This document shows, in pieces, positions 8,545 to 16,844 of a DNA stretch of 64,000 nucleotides. The notes under the pieces were generated by a model that worked only from the letters and a program-made list of their open reading frames with translations, was not told where the DNA came from and searched no databases. Within the stretch, counting starts at the first letter, position 1. Each line of letters begins with the position of its first letter. Source of the DNA: Loktanella sp. PT4BL (GTDB taxonomy: Bacteria > Pseudomonadota > Alphaproteobacteria > Rhodobacterales > Rhodobacteraceae); the NCBI RefSeq assembly GCF_003201935.1, contig NZ_QJJL01000002.1, forward strand, positions 124,001 through 188,000. The letters are read 5' to 3'. The position numbers and the translations under genes were made by a program.

Positions 8545-9363
8545 TCAGGCCCTTGCAGGTGCTGTCCCTGTCCTGCGGAAATCCGTGGGGGCCTGACCCG
8601 ATTTTTCCTGAAAGCTGCGGGTGAAATAGGCGGGCGAGCTGAACCCCAGACGCTTGGCGATCTCCTGCACGGGTATCGTTGTGTCGCGCAGCAAGGTACA
8701 GGCCTCATAGTGGATACGGTCATTGAGCAGCGACAGGGCAGAGCGGCCGCAGGTCTGCCGGCAACTGCGTGCCAGATGCGTAGGTGTCACACCGAGGGCT
8801 GCGGCATAGCTCGCGACACTGCGATCCGAGCGGAAATCCTGCGCGATCAAGGTGGTGTATTGTGCGACAAGTTTGGCCGCAGCCGTTGCGCGTCGTGCGT
8901 CGCGTGTTGCCGGGTTCTGGTTCATCAGTTGACGTTCCACGAAAATCCCCAGCAGGCCGAAGTGACAAAGCGCTGCCCGCTGATCACCCGTCGGCTTGAG
9001 TTCGCGTTCAATCGCCTCGATCAGCGAAACCAACTCTTTTTGCGGGACCACATCCAAAAGCCGCAAGTGAAACGGCGCGTCCGGCCAACCGGTTGTATCG
9101 GGCAGGGTCATAATTTGGCCAAAGACAGTGGCGCCCACTTCGATGCCGTACATCGTGTGGGGCGGAATATAGATCAGGTTGTTGGGGCCGTAGCCATTGG
9201 TCAGCCCTGCGACCGTGATCCGGCCCTGACCTTTGGTGATGTGGATCAATCGCGCCGTGCTATGGCTGCGCATGGCCTCGGTCCGCCAGCGCGACGCGGG
9301 ACCGCCATGTGTCAGGGTGGCCAGCGCAAGCGCTGCGTGATCGGTGCTCATCATGTTCATCAA
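8545..9363 (-). CDS. AraC-family transcriptional regulator
   Basis: A 272-residue regulator. The N-terminal half (about 25-110) looks like a cupin-type ligand-binding domain (HITKGQGRITVAGL, YIPPHTMYGIEVG). The C-terminal third holds two helix-turn-helix units: the first around VASYAAALGVTPTHLARSCR and the second around PVQEIAKRLGFSSPAYFTRSF, the AraC signature. Effector and targets are not evident, and no catabolic operon lies beside it. Confidence 0.85.
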   Translation of the reverse strand: MMNMMSTDHAALALATLTHGGPASRWRTEAMRSHSTARLIHITKGQGRITVAGLTNGYGPNNLIYIPPHTMYGIEVGATVFGQIMTLPDTTGWPDAPFHLRLLDVVPQKELVSLIEAIERELKPTGDQRAALCHFGLLGIFVERQLMNQNPATRDARRATAAAKLVAQYTTLIAQDFRSDRSVASYAAALGVTPTHLARSCRQTCGRSALSLLNDRIHYEACTLLRDTTIPVQEIAKRLGFSSPAYFTRSFQEKSGQAPTDFRRTGTAPARA

Positions 9364-9413
9364 CTTGCCTCATTGTTGATTTTTCGCAAGTCTTTGCAGA
9401 TTTCGCTTTGGAT

Positions 9414-10352
9414 TCAATCCTCTGCTGAATGAGCGAATCGGAGTGTTGCAGATAAGTCAGGGTTGTCTGCCGCAATGTGGTGCCAATCCTTATGCCGCGC
9501 GCGGAACCACGTGCGCTGGCGCTTGGCATATTGCCGTGACGCAATGATCGCGGCCTCGCGTGCGTCGGGCAGGCTGAGGGTGCCTTGGAGATGGGCGATC
9601 AGTTCGGGCGCGCCGATGGCTTTTGAGGAAAGGTGATCGGGGTTCCAAAGGGGCAGCATGGCGCGCGCCTCATCCAAGGCGCCCTGGTCCAGCATCTGAT
9701 CAAAGCGCCGCGCAATCCGGTCATTCAGCCAGTCCTTGGGCGCATCCAGCGTGATGCAAGTGGACGCATTTACAGGAAGCAGCGGCGGTGTTGTGTTGTC
9801 TTGCCAATCGGCAAGGCTCTGACCGGTGGCTTGGAGCACTTCCCACGCACGTTGCACCCGCATCCGGTTCCGGGTGTCGATGCGACCTTTGGTTTCTGCA
9901 TCAAGTGCGGCAAGCAGCGCGGGCAGGGGCAGGGCGTTTCCGGCCTCTCTGATTTCGGGCGGTGTTGGCGGTATTTCAGCCAAACCTTGGGTTAATGCGT
10001 GAAAGTTCAAGCCTGTGCCACCGACAATGATCGGGCGCTTTGGGCGGTCTAGAAAGGGGGCAACGTCGCGCAGCCAGTGCCCGACGGAATAATCCGCATC
10101 AAAGGGCACATGCCCGTAAAGCGCGTGTTCGGCCAAAGCCAGATCATGGTCATCGGGTCGTGCCGTCAGTATACGCCAGCCGTCAAAGACCTGCAGCGCA
10201 TCGGCATTCACGATCAAACCCCCTTGGGTCTGCGCGATATGCAGCGCCAGCGCAGATTTACCCGAGGCGGTCGGCCCCGCGATCAACACCGGCCGCTCCG
10301 GCAGGATCAGCGGTATATCGGCTTTTATGGTCACGTCGTTGTGCTGTTTCAC
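9414..10352 (-). CDS. miaA: tRNA dimethylallyltransferase
   Basis: A 312-residue enzyme that adds dimethylallyl to A37 of tRNAs reading UNN codons. The P-loop is GPTASGKS (26-33). DALQVFDGWRILTARP carries the substrate-binding Asp; GGTGLNFHAL and RQYAKRQRTWFR near the end are family motifs. Length is normal. It lies 10 nt after the lipoprotein gene on the same strand. Confidence 0.93.
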   Translation of the reverse strand: MKQHNDVTIKADIPLILPERPVLIAGPTASGKSALALHIAQTQGGLIVNADALQVFDGWRILTARPDDHDLALAEHALYGHVPFDADYSVGHWLRDVAPFLDRPKRPIIVGGTGLNFHALTQGLAEIPPTPPEIREAGNALPLPALLAALDAETKGRIDTRNRMRVQRAWEVLQATGQSLADWQDNTTPPLLPVNASTCITLDAPKDWLNDRIARRFDQMLDQGALDEARAMLPLWNPDHLSSKAIGAPELIAHLQGTLSLPDAREAAIIASRQYAKRQRTWFRARHKDWHHIAADNPDLSATLRFAHSAED

Positions 10353-10362
10353 CCGGCGGACA

Positions 10363-11016
10363 CTAGTCAGTTACGGCAAAAGCGCCTTCTTCAAAGTTTG
10401 GACCAGCTGGGCCAAAGTCGAAAACAGCCTCACCTGCGATGCTGTCAACCATTGAGCCATCGTTGAGGAAGTATCCGGTCAACCCGATGGTGGCGTCATA
10501 GGCTTCGCCATTCGGTCCAGAGAGCGCGCCTATAAGTGGAATGCCCTCGAAATGGGGATCAAATTCAGCGCTGTCGACGGGATTTTCTACTGCGTCACGC
10601 ACAAAGCCACCATTTCCTGTCAATGTGCCAGTCAAAGCATCACCAGTGCTGAAAATGAAATTACCCGCGTGACCGACCATCGTATTGGTATCAAAAGCAA
10701 CGTCCAGCTGCAGTTGGCCGATCAGGGTGCGGCCGTCGTCCGGATTGGTTGTGTCGTTTTCTTCAAGTGCGCTCACCGCACCAGTGTAGGATGTAACGCC
10801 GGATGCGACACCTGCAAAATCGGCGCTTTGCGCTATCTTGGTATCGTCAACAAGCGAGCCGTCGTCGTTCACCAGATCATCTGGATCTGAGATCGACTGA
10901 AGGTCGGCAAAATTGTCGAAGGTCGTCGCGAATTCGAATTGTTCCGCAGGTCCGTCACAGCCGGCAAGGCCAAGTGCACCGATAAGAAGAAGACTTGTCT
11001 TGGTCACAGTTTGCAT
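10363..11016 (-). CDS. Lipoprotein, TbpB-like beta-barrel candidate
   Basis: A 217-residue protein with a type II signal peptide: hydrophobic run LLLIGALGLAG then Cys20 as lipidation site. The mature part is Gly/Asp/Thr-rich with alternating strands (LIGQLQLDVAF, GNFIFSTGDALTGTLTGNGGF, ATIGLTGYFLNDG, SIAGEAVFDFG), recalling the C-terminal beta-barrel of transferrin-binding-protein-B-like lipoproteins. No function can be assigned. It is upstream of miaA on the same strand; the 194-nt gap behind it faces the divergent pyrH. Confidence 0.6.
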   Translation of the reverse strand: MQTVTKTSLLLIGALGLAGCDGPAEQFEFATTFDNFADLQSISDPDDLVNDDGSLVDDTKIAQSADFAGVASGVTSYTGAVSALEENDTTNPDDGRTLIGQLQLDVAFDTNTMVGHAGNFIFSTGDALTGTLTGNGGFVRDAVENPVDSAEFDPHFEGIPLIGALSGPNGEAYDATIGLTGYFLNDGSMVDSIAGEAVFDFGPAGPNFEEGAFAVTD

Positions 11017-11210
11017 CGGGTGTTCCTCTGGTCAGGTTGCGGGCGCGGACCCAACTGAATTTGTCTCGCGGAATGAATATGTTGCGACCATAGGGCGCAG
11101 GGTTCGCTCCGGTCAACGTCTGGCAATGCCTTTTGTGGTGATTGTGGCATTGAAACTACCGCCATTTTCCGACATTTTGCCGCTCAATCAATCAGACATA
11201 GGGGCGCGCC

Positions 11211-11936
11211 ATGAGCGGTACTGAGAAAACAGCATATAAACGTGTGATGCTTAAGATCTCGGGTGAGGCGCTGATGGGCGACACATCCTTTGGTTTGCAT
11301 CCCCCAACAGTGCAACGCGTTGCGCGCGAGGTGCAGTCGGTCCACGAGATGGGTGTCGAGATTTGCATGGTGATCGGTGGCGGCAACATCTTTCGCGGGC
11401 TGCAAGGCTCGGCCCAGGGGATGGAGCGCACGACAGCCGACTATATGGGGATGCTGGCCACGGTGATGAACGCGCTGGCGATGCAATCGGCATTGGAAGA
11501 ACTGGGCATCCATACCCGGGTGATTTCGGCCATTACCATGAACGAGGTGGCCGAGCCCTATATCCGCCGCCGCGCCGTGCGCCACCTTGAAAAGAAACGT
11601 GTTTGTATCTTTGCGGCGGGTACGGGCAACCCGTATTTCACAACAGATACCGCCGCAACCCTGCGCGCCAGCGAGATGAATTGCGAGGCGATCTTCAAAG
11701 GCACCAAGGTGGATGGCGTCTATGACAAGGACCCCGCCAAGCATGATGATGCGGTCCGCTATGACAATGTGTCCTACGACGAGGTACTGCAAAAGCATCT
11801 GGGTGTGATGGACGCCAGCGCCATTGCCCTGGCGCGTGACAATGATCTGCCGATTATCGTGTTTTCTTTGGATGAACCGGGCGGATTCAAGGGTATTCTG
11901 GCCGGCGAAGGCACCTATACGATTGTGAAAGACTAG
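11211..11936 (+). CDS. pyrH: UMP kinase
   Basis: A 241-residue hexameric kinase of the amino-acid-kinase fold that converts UMP to UDP. Motifs: [11 protein letters not shown] (ATP loop), [21 protein letters not shown] and [10 protein letters not shown]. It heads a long plus-strand cluster with frr, uppS, cdsA and dxr, the usual bacterial order without tsf and rpsB. A GC-rich hairpin directly follows the stop. Confidence 0.95.
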   Translation: MSGTEKTAYKRVMLKISGEALMGDTSFGLHPPTVQRVAREVQSVHEMGVEICMVIGGGNIFRGLQGSAQGMERTTADYMGMLATVMNALAMQSALEELGIHTRVISAITMNEVAEPYIRRRAVRHLEKKRVCIFAAGTGNPYFTTDTAATLRASEMNCEAIFKGTKVDGVYDKDPAKHDDAVRYDNVSYDEVLQKHLGVMDASAIALARDNDLPIIVFSLDEPGGFKGILAGEGTYTIVKD

Positions 11937-11953
11937 GGCGCGCTGGTGCGCCC
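11936..11953 (+). terminator. Hairpin after pyrH
   Basis: GGGCGC (11936-11941), loop GCTGGT, GCGCCC (11948-11953), followed by CCTCTCG with little U content. It could attenuate rather than stop transcription into frr, which lies 155 nt downstream. Confidence 0.3.
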
Positions 11954-12107
11954 CCTCTCGAACAACATTTGTGATTTGCCAGCATAAAAAGGGCAGTTGC
12001 ACGAAAACTGCACAATAGCGCCAGATTTGCCTGACTATACAAGGCTGTCCCTTTGGCCTAAAACGATCAAAAGCGGGCTGCGCCCGATGAGGAAGAGCAA
12101 GTAGAAC

Positions 12108-12671
12108 ATGTCTGACGATTTTGAACTCGATACCGATGATCTGACCCGCCGCATGGAGGGTGCAATCGCGAACCTGCGTGTTGAACTGGCGTCATTGCGC
12201 ACCGGCCGCGCATCCGGTTCGATGCTGGAACCTGTGATGGTGGATGCCTACGGGTCGATGACACCGATCAATCAGGTGGGCACTGTGAACGTGCCGGAAC
12301 CACGGATGGTAACCATCAACGTCTGGGACAAGGCGCTGGTTGGGAAAGTCGAAAAAGCCATTCGTGAGAGCGGCTTGGGGATCAATCCTCAACTGAACGG
12401 CACGATTATTATGCTGCCGATCCCCGAGTTGAACGAGGAACGCCGCCGTGAGTTGACCAAAGTCGCCGGCCAGTATGCCGAAAGCGCGCGTGTTGCGATC
12501 CGCAACCTGCGCCGCGACGGCATGGACCAGATCAAGAAAGCCAAAAGCGATGGCCTGTCCGAGGATGACCAGAAATTCTGGGAAGCGACGGTACAAGAAG
12601 TGACCGACCTGCATATTAAGCTGGTCGATGAGACGGTCGAGACGAAACAAGCTGAAATTATGCAGGTCTGA
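12108..12671 (+). CDS. frr: Ribosome recycling factor
   Basis: A 187-residue protein that splits post-termination ribosomes together with EF-G. Typical stretches are [37 protein letters not shown] and the C-terminal [20 protein letters not shown]. Full length, with no oddities. Confidence 0.95.
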   Translation: MSDDFELDTDDLTRRMEGAIANLRVELASLRTGRASGSMLEPVMVDAYGSMTPINQVGTVNVPEPRMVTINVWDKALVGKVEKAIRESGLGINPQLNGTIIMLPIPELNEERRRELTKVAGQYAESARVAIRNLRRDGMDQIKKAKSDGLSEDDQKFWEATVQEVTDLHIKLVDETVETKQAEIMQV

Positions 12672-12701
12672 CCCGCAAGGTTTTTACCAGAAGGGGGCCA
12701 T

Positions 12702-13427
12702 ATGCCCAAGGACGCAGACGCCAAATCATCGCCCGCTCATGTCGCGATCATCATGGATGGCAACGGGCGTTGGGCACAAAAACGCGGGCGTCCGCGTCTG
12801 TTTGGTCACCATGCGGGTGCGCGCAAGGTGCGTGAAATCCTCGAGGCCTGTCCTGATCTTGGGGTTAAGTACCTGACAATATTTGCGTTTTCGACCGAGA
12901 ACTGGAAGCGCACCCAGACAGAAGTCGCGGGATTGATGAGCCTGTTCCGTCGCTATCTCGAGCGTGAGGCGCAGGAGCTTTTTGATAGCGGGGTCTGTGT
13001 CCGTTTTATCGGTGACCGTGTGCGGCTTGATGACAAGCTTGTCTCGTTGATGGATGATCTGGAACTGCGTACTGCGGGCAATGATCGTGTGCATCTGACT
13101 GTCGCGCTGAACTACGGTAGCCGCGATGAGGTGACCCGAGCCGCCAAGCGTTTGGCTTACGAGATCGAGCAGGGCCGCTTGACCCATGAAGATGTCGATG
13201 CCGAAACGCTTGCACGGTTCCTGGATACGCATGTTCTGCCCGACCCCGATCTGGTGATCCGCACCAGTGGCGAAGCGCGGATCTCGAATTTCCTGCTGTG
13301 GCAGTCGGCCTATGCCGAATATGAATTTGTCGACACGCTCTGGCCCGATTTCACGGCCGAGGAGTTCGCCCGCGTCCTGCGCGATTATGGCAAGCGGGAC
13401 AGACGTTTCGGGGCTGTCCGAGCCTGA
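12702..13427 (+). CDS. uppS: Isoprenyl transferase (undecaprenyl diphosphate synthase)
   Basis: A 241-residue cis-prenyltransferase that extends farnesyl diphosphate to the C55 carrier lipid for peptidoglycan and O-antigen. Motifs: HVAIIMDGNGRWAQKRG with the catalytic Asp, FAFSTENWKR, and the C-terminal PDLVIRTSGEARISNFLLWQ. It stops 2 nt before cdsA. Confidence 0.94.
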   Translation: MPKDADAKSSPAHVAIIMDGNGRWAQKRGRPRLFGHHAGARKVREILEACPDLGVKYLTIFAFSTENWKRTQTEVAGLMSLFRRYLEREAQELFDSGVCVRFIGDRVRLDDKLVSLMDDLELRTAGNDRVHLTVALNYGSRDEVTRAAKRLAYEIEQGRLTHEDVDAETLARFLDTHVLPDPDLVIRTSGEARISNFLLWQSAYAEYEFVDTLWPDFTAEEFARVLRDYGKRDRRFGAVRA

Positions 13428-13429
13428 GA

Positions 13430-14233
13430 ATGACCAATGCCGCGCCTCCGCCCGCAAAATGGGATGATCTGACCGTTCGCCTCACTTCAAGTGCTGCAAT
13501 GGTCGTGATCGGCGCCTTTGGTGTGATACTGGGCGGTCTCTGGTTCCAGATGCTCGTTGTTTTTGTCACAGCGGTCATGGTGTGGGAACTGTGGATGATG
13601 ATCCGTCCCGGCGAACCGACCAAAGGCATGTTGATGGCGGCTTTGGTTGCCTCGGTCATGTCGGGCCAGTTGGCGGAAGGATCGGCGTGGGGGATGCTGC
13701 TGTTTCTGGTGGTTCCACTGATCGGGGTCACGCAGCTCAAGACCGAGATCAAGACGTTCTTCTTTTTTGCTTTGGGGATTCAGCTTGCGGGCTGGGGCCT
13801 TGTGCATTTCCGTACGGACTTCGGGTTTACGTGGCTCTTGTGGCTGATGTCGGTTGTCATCGTCACCGATATTTTTGGTTATTTTGCAGGTAAATCGCTG
13901 GGGGGGCCCAAGTTCTGGCCCCGGATCAGCCCCAAGAAGACTTGGAGCGGGACAGTTGCAGGCTGGCTGGGCGCTGGTCTGGTGGGCTTTGTGTTTTCGC
14001 TTTTCACCGATGCGGGGATTATGATTGTCCTGTTTTCAATGCTGCTGAGTTTTGCGGGACAGATGGGTGATATCGCGGAAAGTGCGCTGAAACGCCGGAT
14101 GGGGGTGAAAGACAGCTCGACACTGATCCCCGGCCATGGCGGGTTGTTTGATCGCTTCGATGCGCTCTTGGGGGCGTCGCTGTTCCTCCTCGTCCTTGCG
14201 GATGTCTTCGGTGTGCCAGGGGTTGTCTGGTGA
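13430..14233 (+). CDS. cdsA: Phosphatidate cytidylyltransferase
   Basis: A 267-residue multi-pass inner-membrane enzyme that makes CDP-diacylglycerol from phosphatidate and CTP. The C-terminal CDS signature is visible in ALKRRMGVKDSSTLIPGHGG followed by LFDRFDALL. About seven hydrophobic segments. The TGA stop overlaps the GTG start of dxr. Confidence 0.92.
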   Translation: MTNAAPPPAKWDDLTVRLTSSAAMVVIGAFGVILGGLWFQMLVVFVTAVMVWELWMMIRPGEPTKGMLMAALVASVMSGQLAEGSAWGMLLFLVVPLIGVTQLKTEIKTFFFFALGIQLAGWGLVHFRTDFGFTWLLWLMSVVIVTDIFGYFAGKSLGGPKFWPRISPKKTWSGTVAGWLGAGLVGFVFSLFTDAGIMIVLFSMLLSFAGQMGDIAESALKRRMGVKDSSTLIPGHGGLFDRFDALLGASLFLLVLADVFGVPGVVW

Positions 14234-15399
14234 GGCGGATTTCGGTTTTCGGGGCGACAGGATCAATCGGGCAGAATGCGCTTGATCTGGTGGCGCGTGA
14301 TGCGGATGCCTATGATGTTGTGGCCCTGACAGGCGGGCGTAATGTGGCGCAGCTTGCAGCGGATGCACGGCGGTTACGCGCGGAACTGGCTGTGACCTGC
14401 TATCCTGAATGCTATCATGAATTGAAGGACTTGCTGGCCGATACGGATGTAGAGGTTGCAGTGGGGCCGGATGCCATCGCCCAAGCGGCGGCGCGGCCTG
14501 TAGACTGGGCGCTTTCGGCGATTGTGGGTGCGGCCGGGTTGGTGCCGGGGTTGGAGGCCTTGGCCCATGGCACGACACTTGCGCTTGCAAACAAGGAATC
14601 TCTCGTCACCGCAGGGCCGCTTTTGCTGGGCCGTGCCAAAGCGCATGGCGCGACGGTGCTGCCTGTGGACAGTGAACATTCAGCTGTTTTTCAGGCGCTG
14701 GTCGGTGAACATATGGCGGCTGTCGAGCGGGTCATTATCACCGCAAGCGGCGGCGCGTTTCGTGACTGGCCGGTCGAGAAACTCGCCACTGCGACACTGG
14801 CCGAGGCCTCGAGCCATCCCAACTGGGACATGGGGCAGCGCATCACCATCGACAGTGCGTCGATGTTCAACAAGGCAATGGAGCTGATTGAAACCAAAGA
14901 GTTTTTCAACGTCACGCCTGATATGATCGAGGTGCTGGTGCATCGTGAAAGCCTGATCCATGCGCTGGTGGGCTTTAACGACGGGGCGCTGATGGCCCAT
15001 GTGGGCCCGCCCGATATGCGCCATGCCATCGGCTATGCGCTGCATTGGCCGGAACGGCGCGCGCTGCCTGTCGAACGGCTTGATCTGGCCAAGATCGGCA
15101 GCCTGACATTCGAAGCACCCGATCCGGCGCGTTATCCCGCATTGGCCATTGCCACGCGCGTCATGGAACAGGGGGGGCTGTCCGGTGCGGTCTTTAATGC
15201 GGCCAAAGAGCGCGCGCTGGACGGATTTATTGCAGGCGACATAGGTTTTCTGGATATGTCAGCGGTGGTTTCGCGCACGCTCGACAAAATGTCATCGGAT
15301 GGTGGGCTGCAAAATGCGGCAATTACCCTAGATAACGTGCTAGAGACCGACCGACTTGCGCGGATCTATGCCGCCGAAACCTTTAGCCGACTGGGATAA
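14230..15399 (+). CDS. dxr: 1-deoxy-D-xylulose-5-phosphate reductoisomerase
   Basis: A 389-residue NADPH-dependent enzyme, the second step of the MEP isoprenoid pathway. Motifs: Rossmann GATGSIGQNALDLV, LANKESLV, the metal-binding DSEHSAVFQAL, the flexible loop TASGGAFRDWP and HPNWDMGQRITIDSA. It starts with GTG inside the cdsA stop (GTGA overlap), which argues for coupling. The same window holds ispDF at 38.4-39.6 kb, the next MEP steps. Confidence 0.94.
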   Translation: MRRISVFGATGSIGQNALDLVARDADAYDVVALTGGRNVAQLAADARRLRAELAVTCYPECYHELKDLLADTDVEVAVGPDAIAQAAARPVDWALSAIVGAAGLVPGLEALAHGTTLALANKESLVTAGPLLLGRAKAHGATVLPVDSEHSAVFQALVGEHMAAVERVIITASGGAFRDWPVEKLATATLAEASSHPNWDMGQRITIDSASMFNKAMELIETKEFFNVTPDMIEVLVHRESLIHALVGFNDGALMAHVGPPDMRHAIGYALHWPERRALPVERLDLAKIGSLTFEAPDPARYPALAIATRVMEQGGLSGAVFNAAKERALDGFIAGDIGFLDMSAVVSRTLDKMSSDGGLQNAAITLDNVLETDRLARIYAAETFSRLG

Positions 15400-15404
15400 G
15401 ACCT

Positions 15405-16739
15405 TTGGACCTGATGCAGTTTGTGCCGATGTTCGGCAACTTCGCCTTCATGATTGTGGCTTTCATTGTGGCGCTGTCGGTAATCGTGGCGATCCATGAA
15501 TATGGTCATTATATCGTCGGGCGCTGGTGCGGCATCCACGCCGAGGTGTTTTCGCTCGGGTTTGGTCCGGTAATCTACCGCCGCGTCGATAAACGCGGCA
15601 CGACATGGCAGATTGCAGCGCTGCCTTTGGGCGGTTTTGTCAAATTTCTCGGTGACGCGAATGCGGCCAGCGTGGGTAGCGACGGGCAGGTGTCCGAGGC
15701 TGATCTGCGCCGCACCATGCTGGGTGCGCCACTTTGGGCGCGCACGGCAACAGTGGCGGCAGGGCCTGTGTTCAACTTTGTGCTGGCGATTGCGATTTTC
15801 GCGGGCTCGATCATGTTTCAGGGCCGCTCGACCGATCCGTTGACCTTTGGCGAAATGCGCCCGTTGCCTGCTAGCTATGCCTCTGATCTGCGCGAGGGTG
15901 ATCAGGTGATTGCTGTCGAAGGCATTGTATTCAATGACCCCGAGCGGACAGTGGATATGTCCGATCTTGTGCCCCTGCGCGAGCGGCTTGAATATACAGT
16001 TCTGCGCGATGGTGATCAGATAACAGTAGAAGGCCCGTATTTCTTCCCCACAGCGGTGTCGAGTGTCAGCCCAAGGTCGGCGGCGGATGATGCCGACATC
16101 AAGGTGGATGACGTTGTCACCGCCATCAACGGAGAGCCGGTTTTCGCATTTGCGCAGGTCCAGGAAATCGTTCTTCAGGCGGACGGCGCGCCACTGGTCT
16201 TCACGATTTGGCGGGATGGGGAAACGCTGGAAAAAACCATCGCGCCGCGTCGCGTTGATTTGCCGAATCCCGAGGGCGGGTTCGAGACGCGCTGGTTAAT
16301 TGGCATCAGCGGCACGATTTTCTTTGAAGAAAAAACCGAAAGCGTGGGGCTTTTCACAGCCATCAGTCTTGGCGCGCAGGGGCTGTGGAACACGACGACA
16401 ACATCGCTTTCGGCGATGCAGCATATTCTTTTCGGTCAGATTTCGACCTGCAATCTGTCCGGTCCTGTGGGTATTGCCGAAACCAGCGGGTCAATGGCCG
16501 AGCAGGGCCCCCAGAGCTTTATCTGGTTTATTGGCGCGCTGTCCGCCGCAGTGGGCCTGATCAACCTCTTCCCGATCCCTGTGCTGGATGGTGGGCACCT
16601 TGTGTTTTATGCCTATGAAGCCGTCACACGGCGTAAACCCAGTGACCGTGCTGTCCAAGTCTTTATGTTTGTTGGATTGTCTCTGATCCTGTCGCTGATG
16701 ATGTTCACGATTCTCAACGACACGATCCTTTGTCCGTAA
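15405..16739 (+). CDS. rseP: Site-2 zinc metalloprotease RseP
   Basis: A 444-residue intramembrane protease. HEYGH (residues 31-35) in the first membrane helix is the HExxH zinc site; the second site motif LDGGHLVFY is near the C-terminus. The region between (about 110-290) contains PDZ-like segments. It cleaves anti-sigma factors and leftover signal peptides. The TTG start at 15405 is chosen because the product opens MDLMQFVP, like related proteins; ATG 15414 is the alternative. It lies 5 nt after dxr and precedes bamA, a conserved order. Confidence 0.9.
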   Translation: MDLMQFVPMFGNFAFMIVAFIVALSVIVAIHEYGHYIVGRWCGIHAEVFSLGFGPVIYRRVDKRGTTWQIAALPLGGFVKFLGDANAASVGSDGQVSEADLRRTMLGAPLWARTATVAAGPVFNFVLAIAIFAGSIMFQGRSTDPLTFGEMRPLPASYASDLREGDQVIAVEGIVFNDPERTVDMSDLVPLRERLEYTVLRDGDQITVEGPYFFPTAVSSVSPRSAADDADIKVDDVVTAINGEPVFAFAQVQEIVLQADGAPLVFTIWRDGETLEKTIAPRRVDLPNPEGGFETRWLIGISGTIFFEEKTESVGLFTAISLGAQGLWNTTTTSLSAMQHILFGQISTCNLSGPVGIAETSGSMAEQGPQSFIWFIGALSAAVGLINLFPIPVLDGGHLVFYAYEAVTRRKPSDRAVQVFMFVGLSLILSLMMFTILNDTILCP

Positions 16740-16780
16740 TTCTGCACGGGCTTTTCATGTAAAACAGACGCGCTGGCGTT

Positions 16781-16809
16781 TTGACAACCGCGTATATTGT
16801 CGCTACTCA
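16781..16809 (+). promoter_or_regulatory. Candidate bamA promoter
   Basis: TTGACA (16781-16786) is a perfect -35 box; 17 nt downstream is TACTCA (16804-16809), a weak -10. It lies 35 nt before the bamA ATG, in the 105-nt gap after rseP. Confidence 0.3.
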
Positions 16810-16844
16810 ATTCTGTAAGAATAATCTGGGTACGGGCGGTCGTT

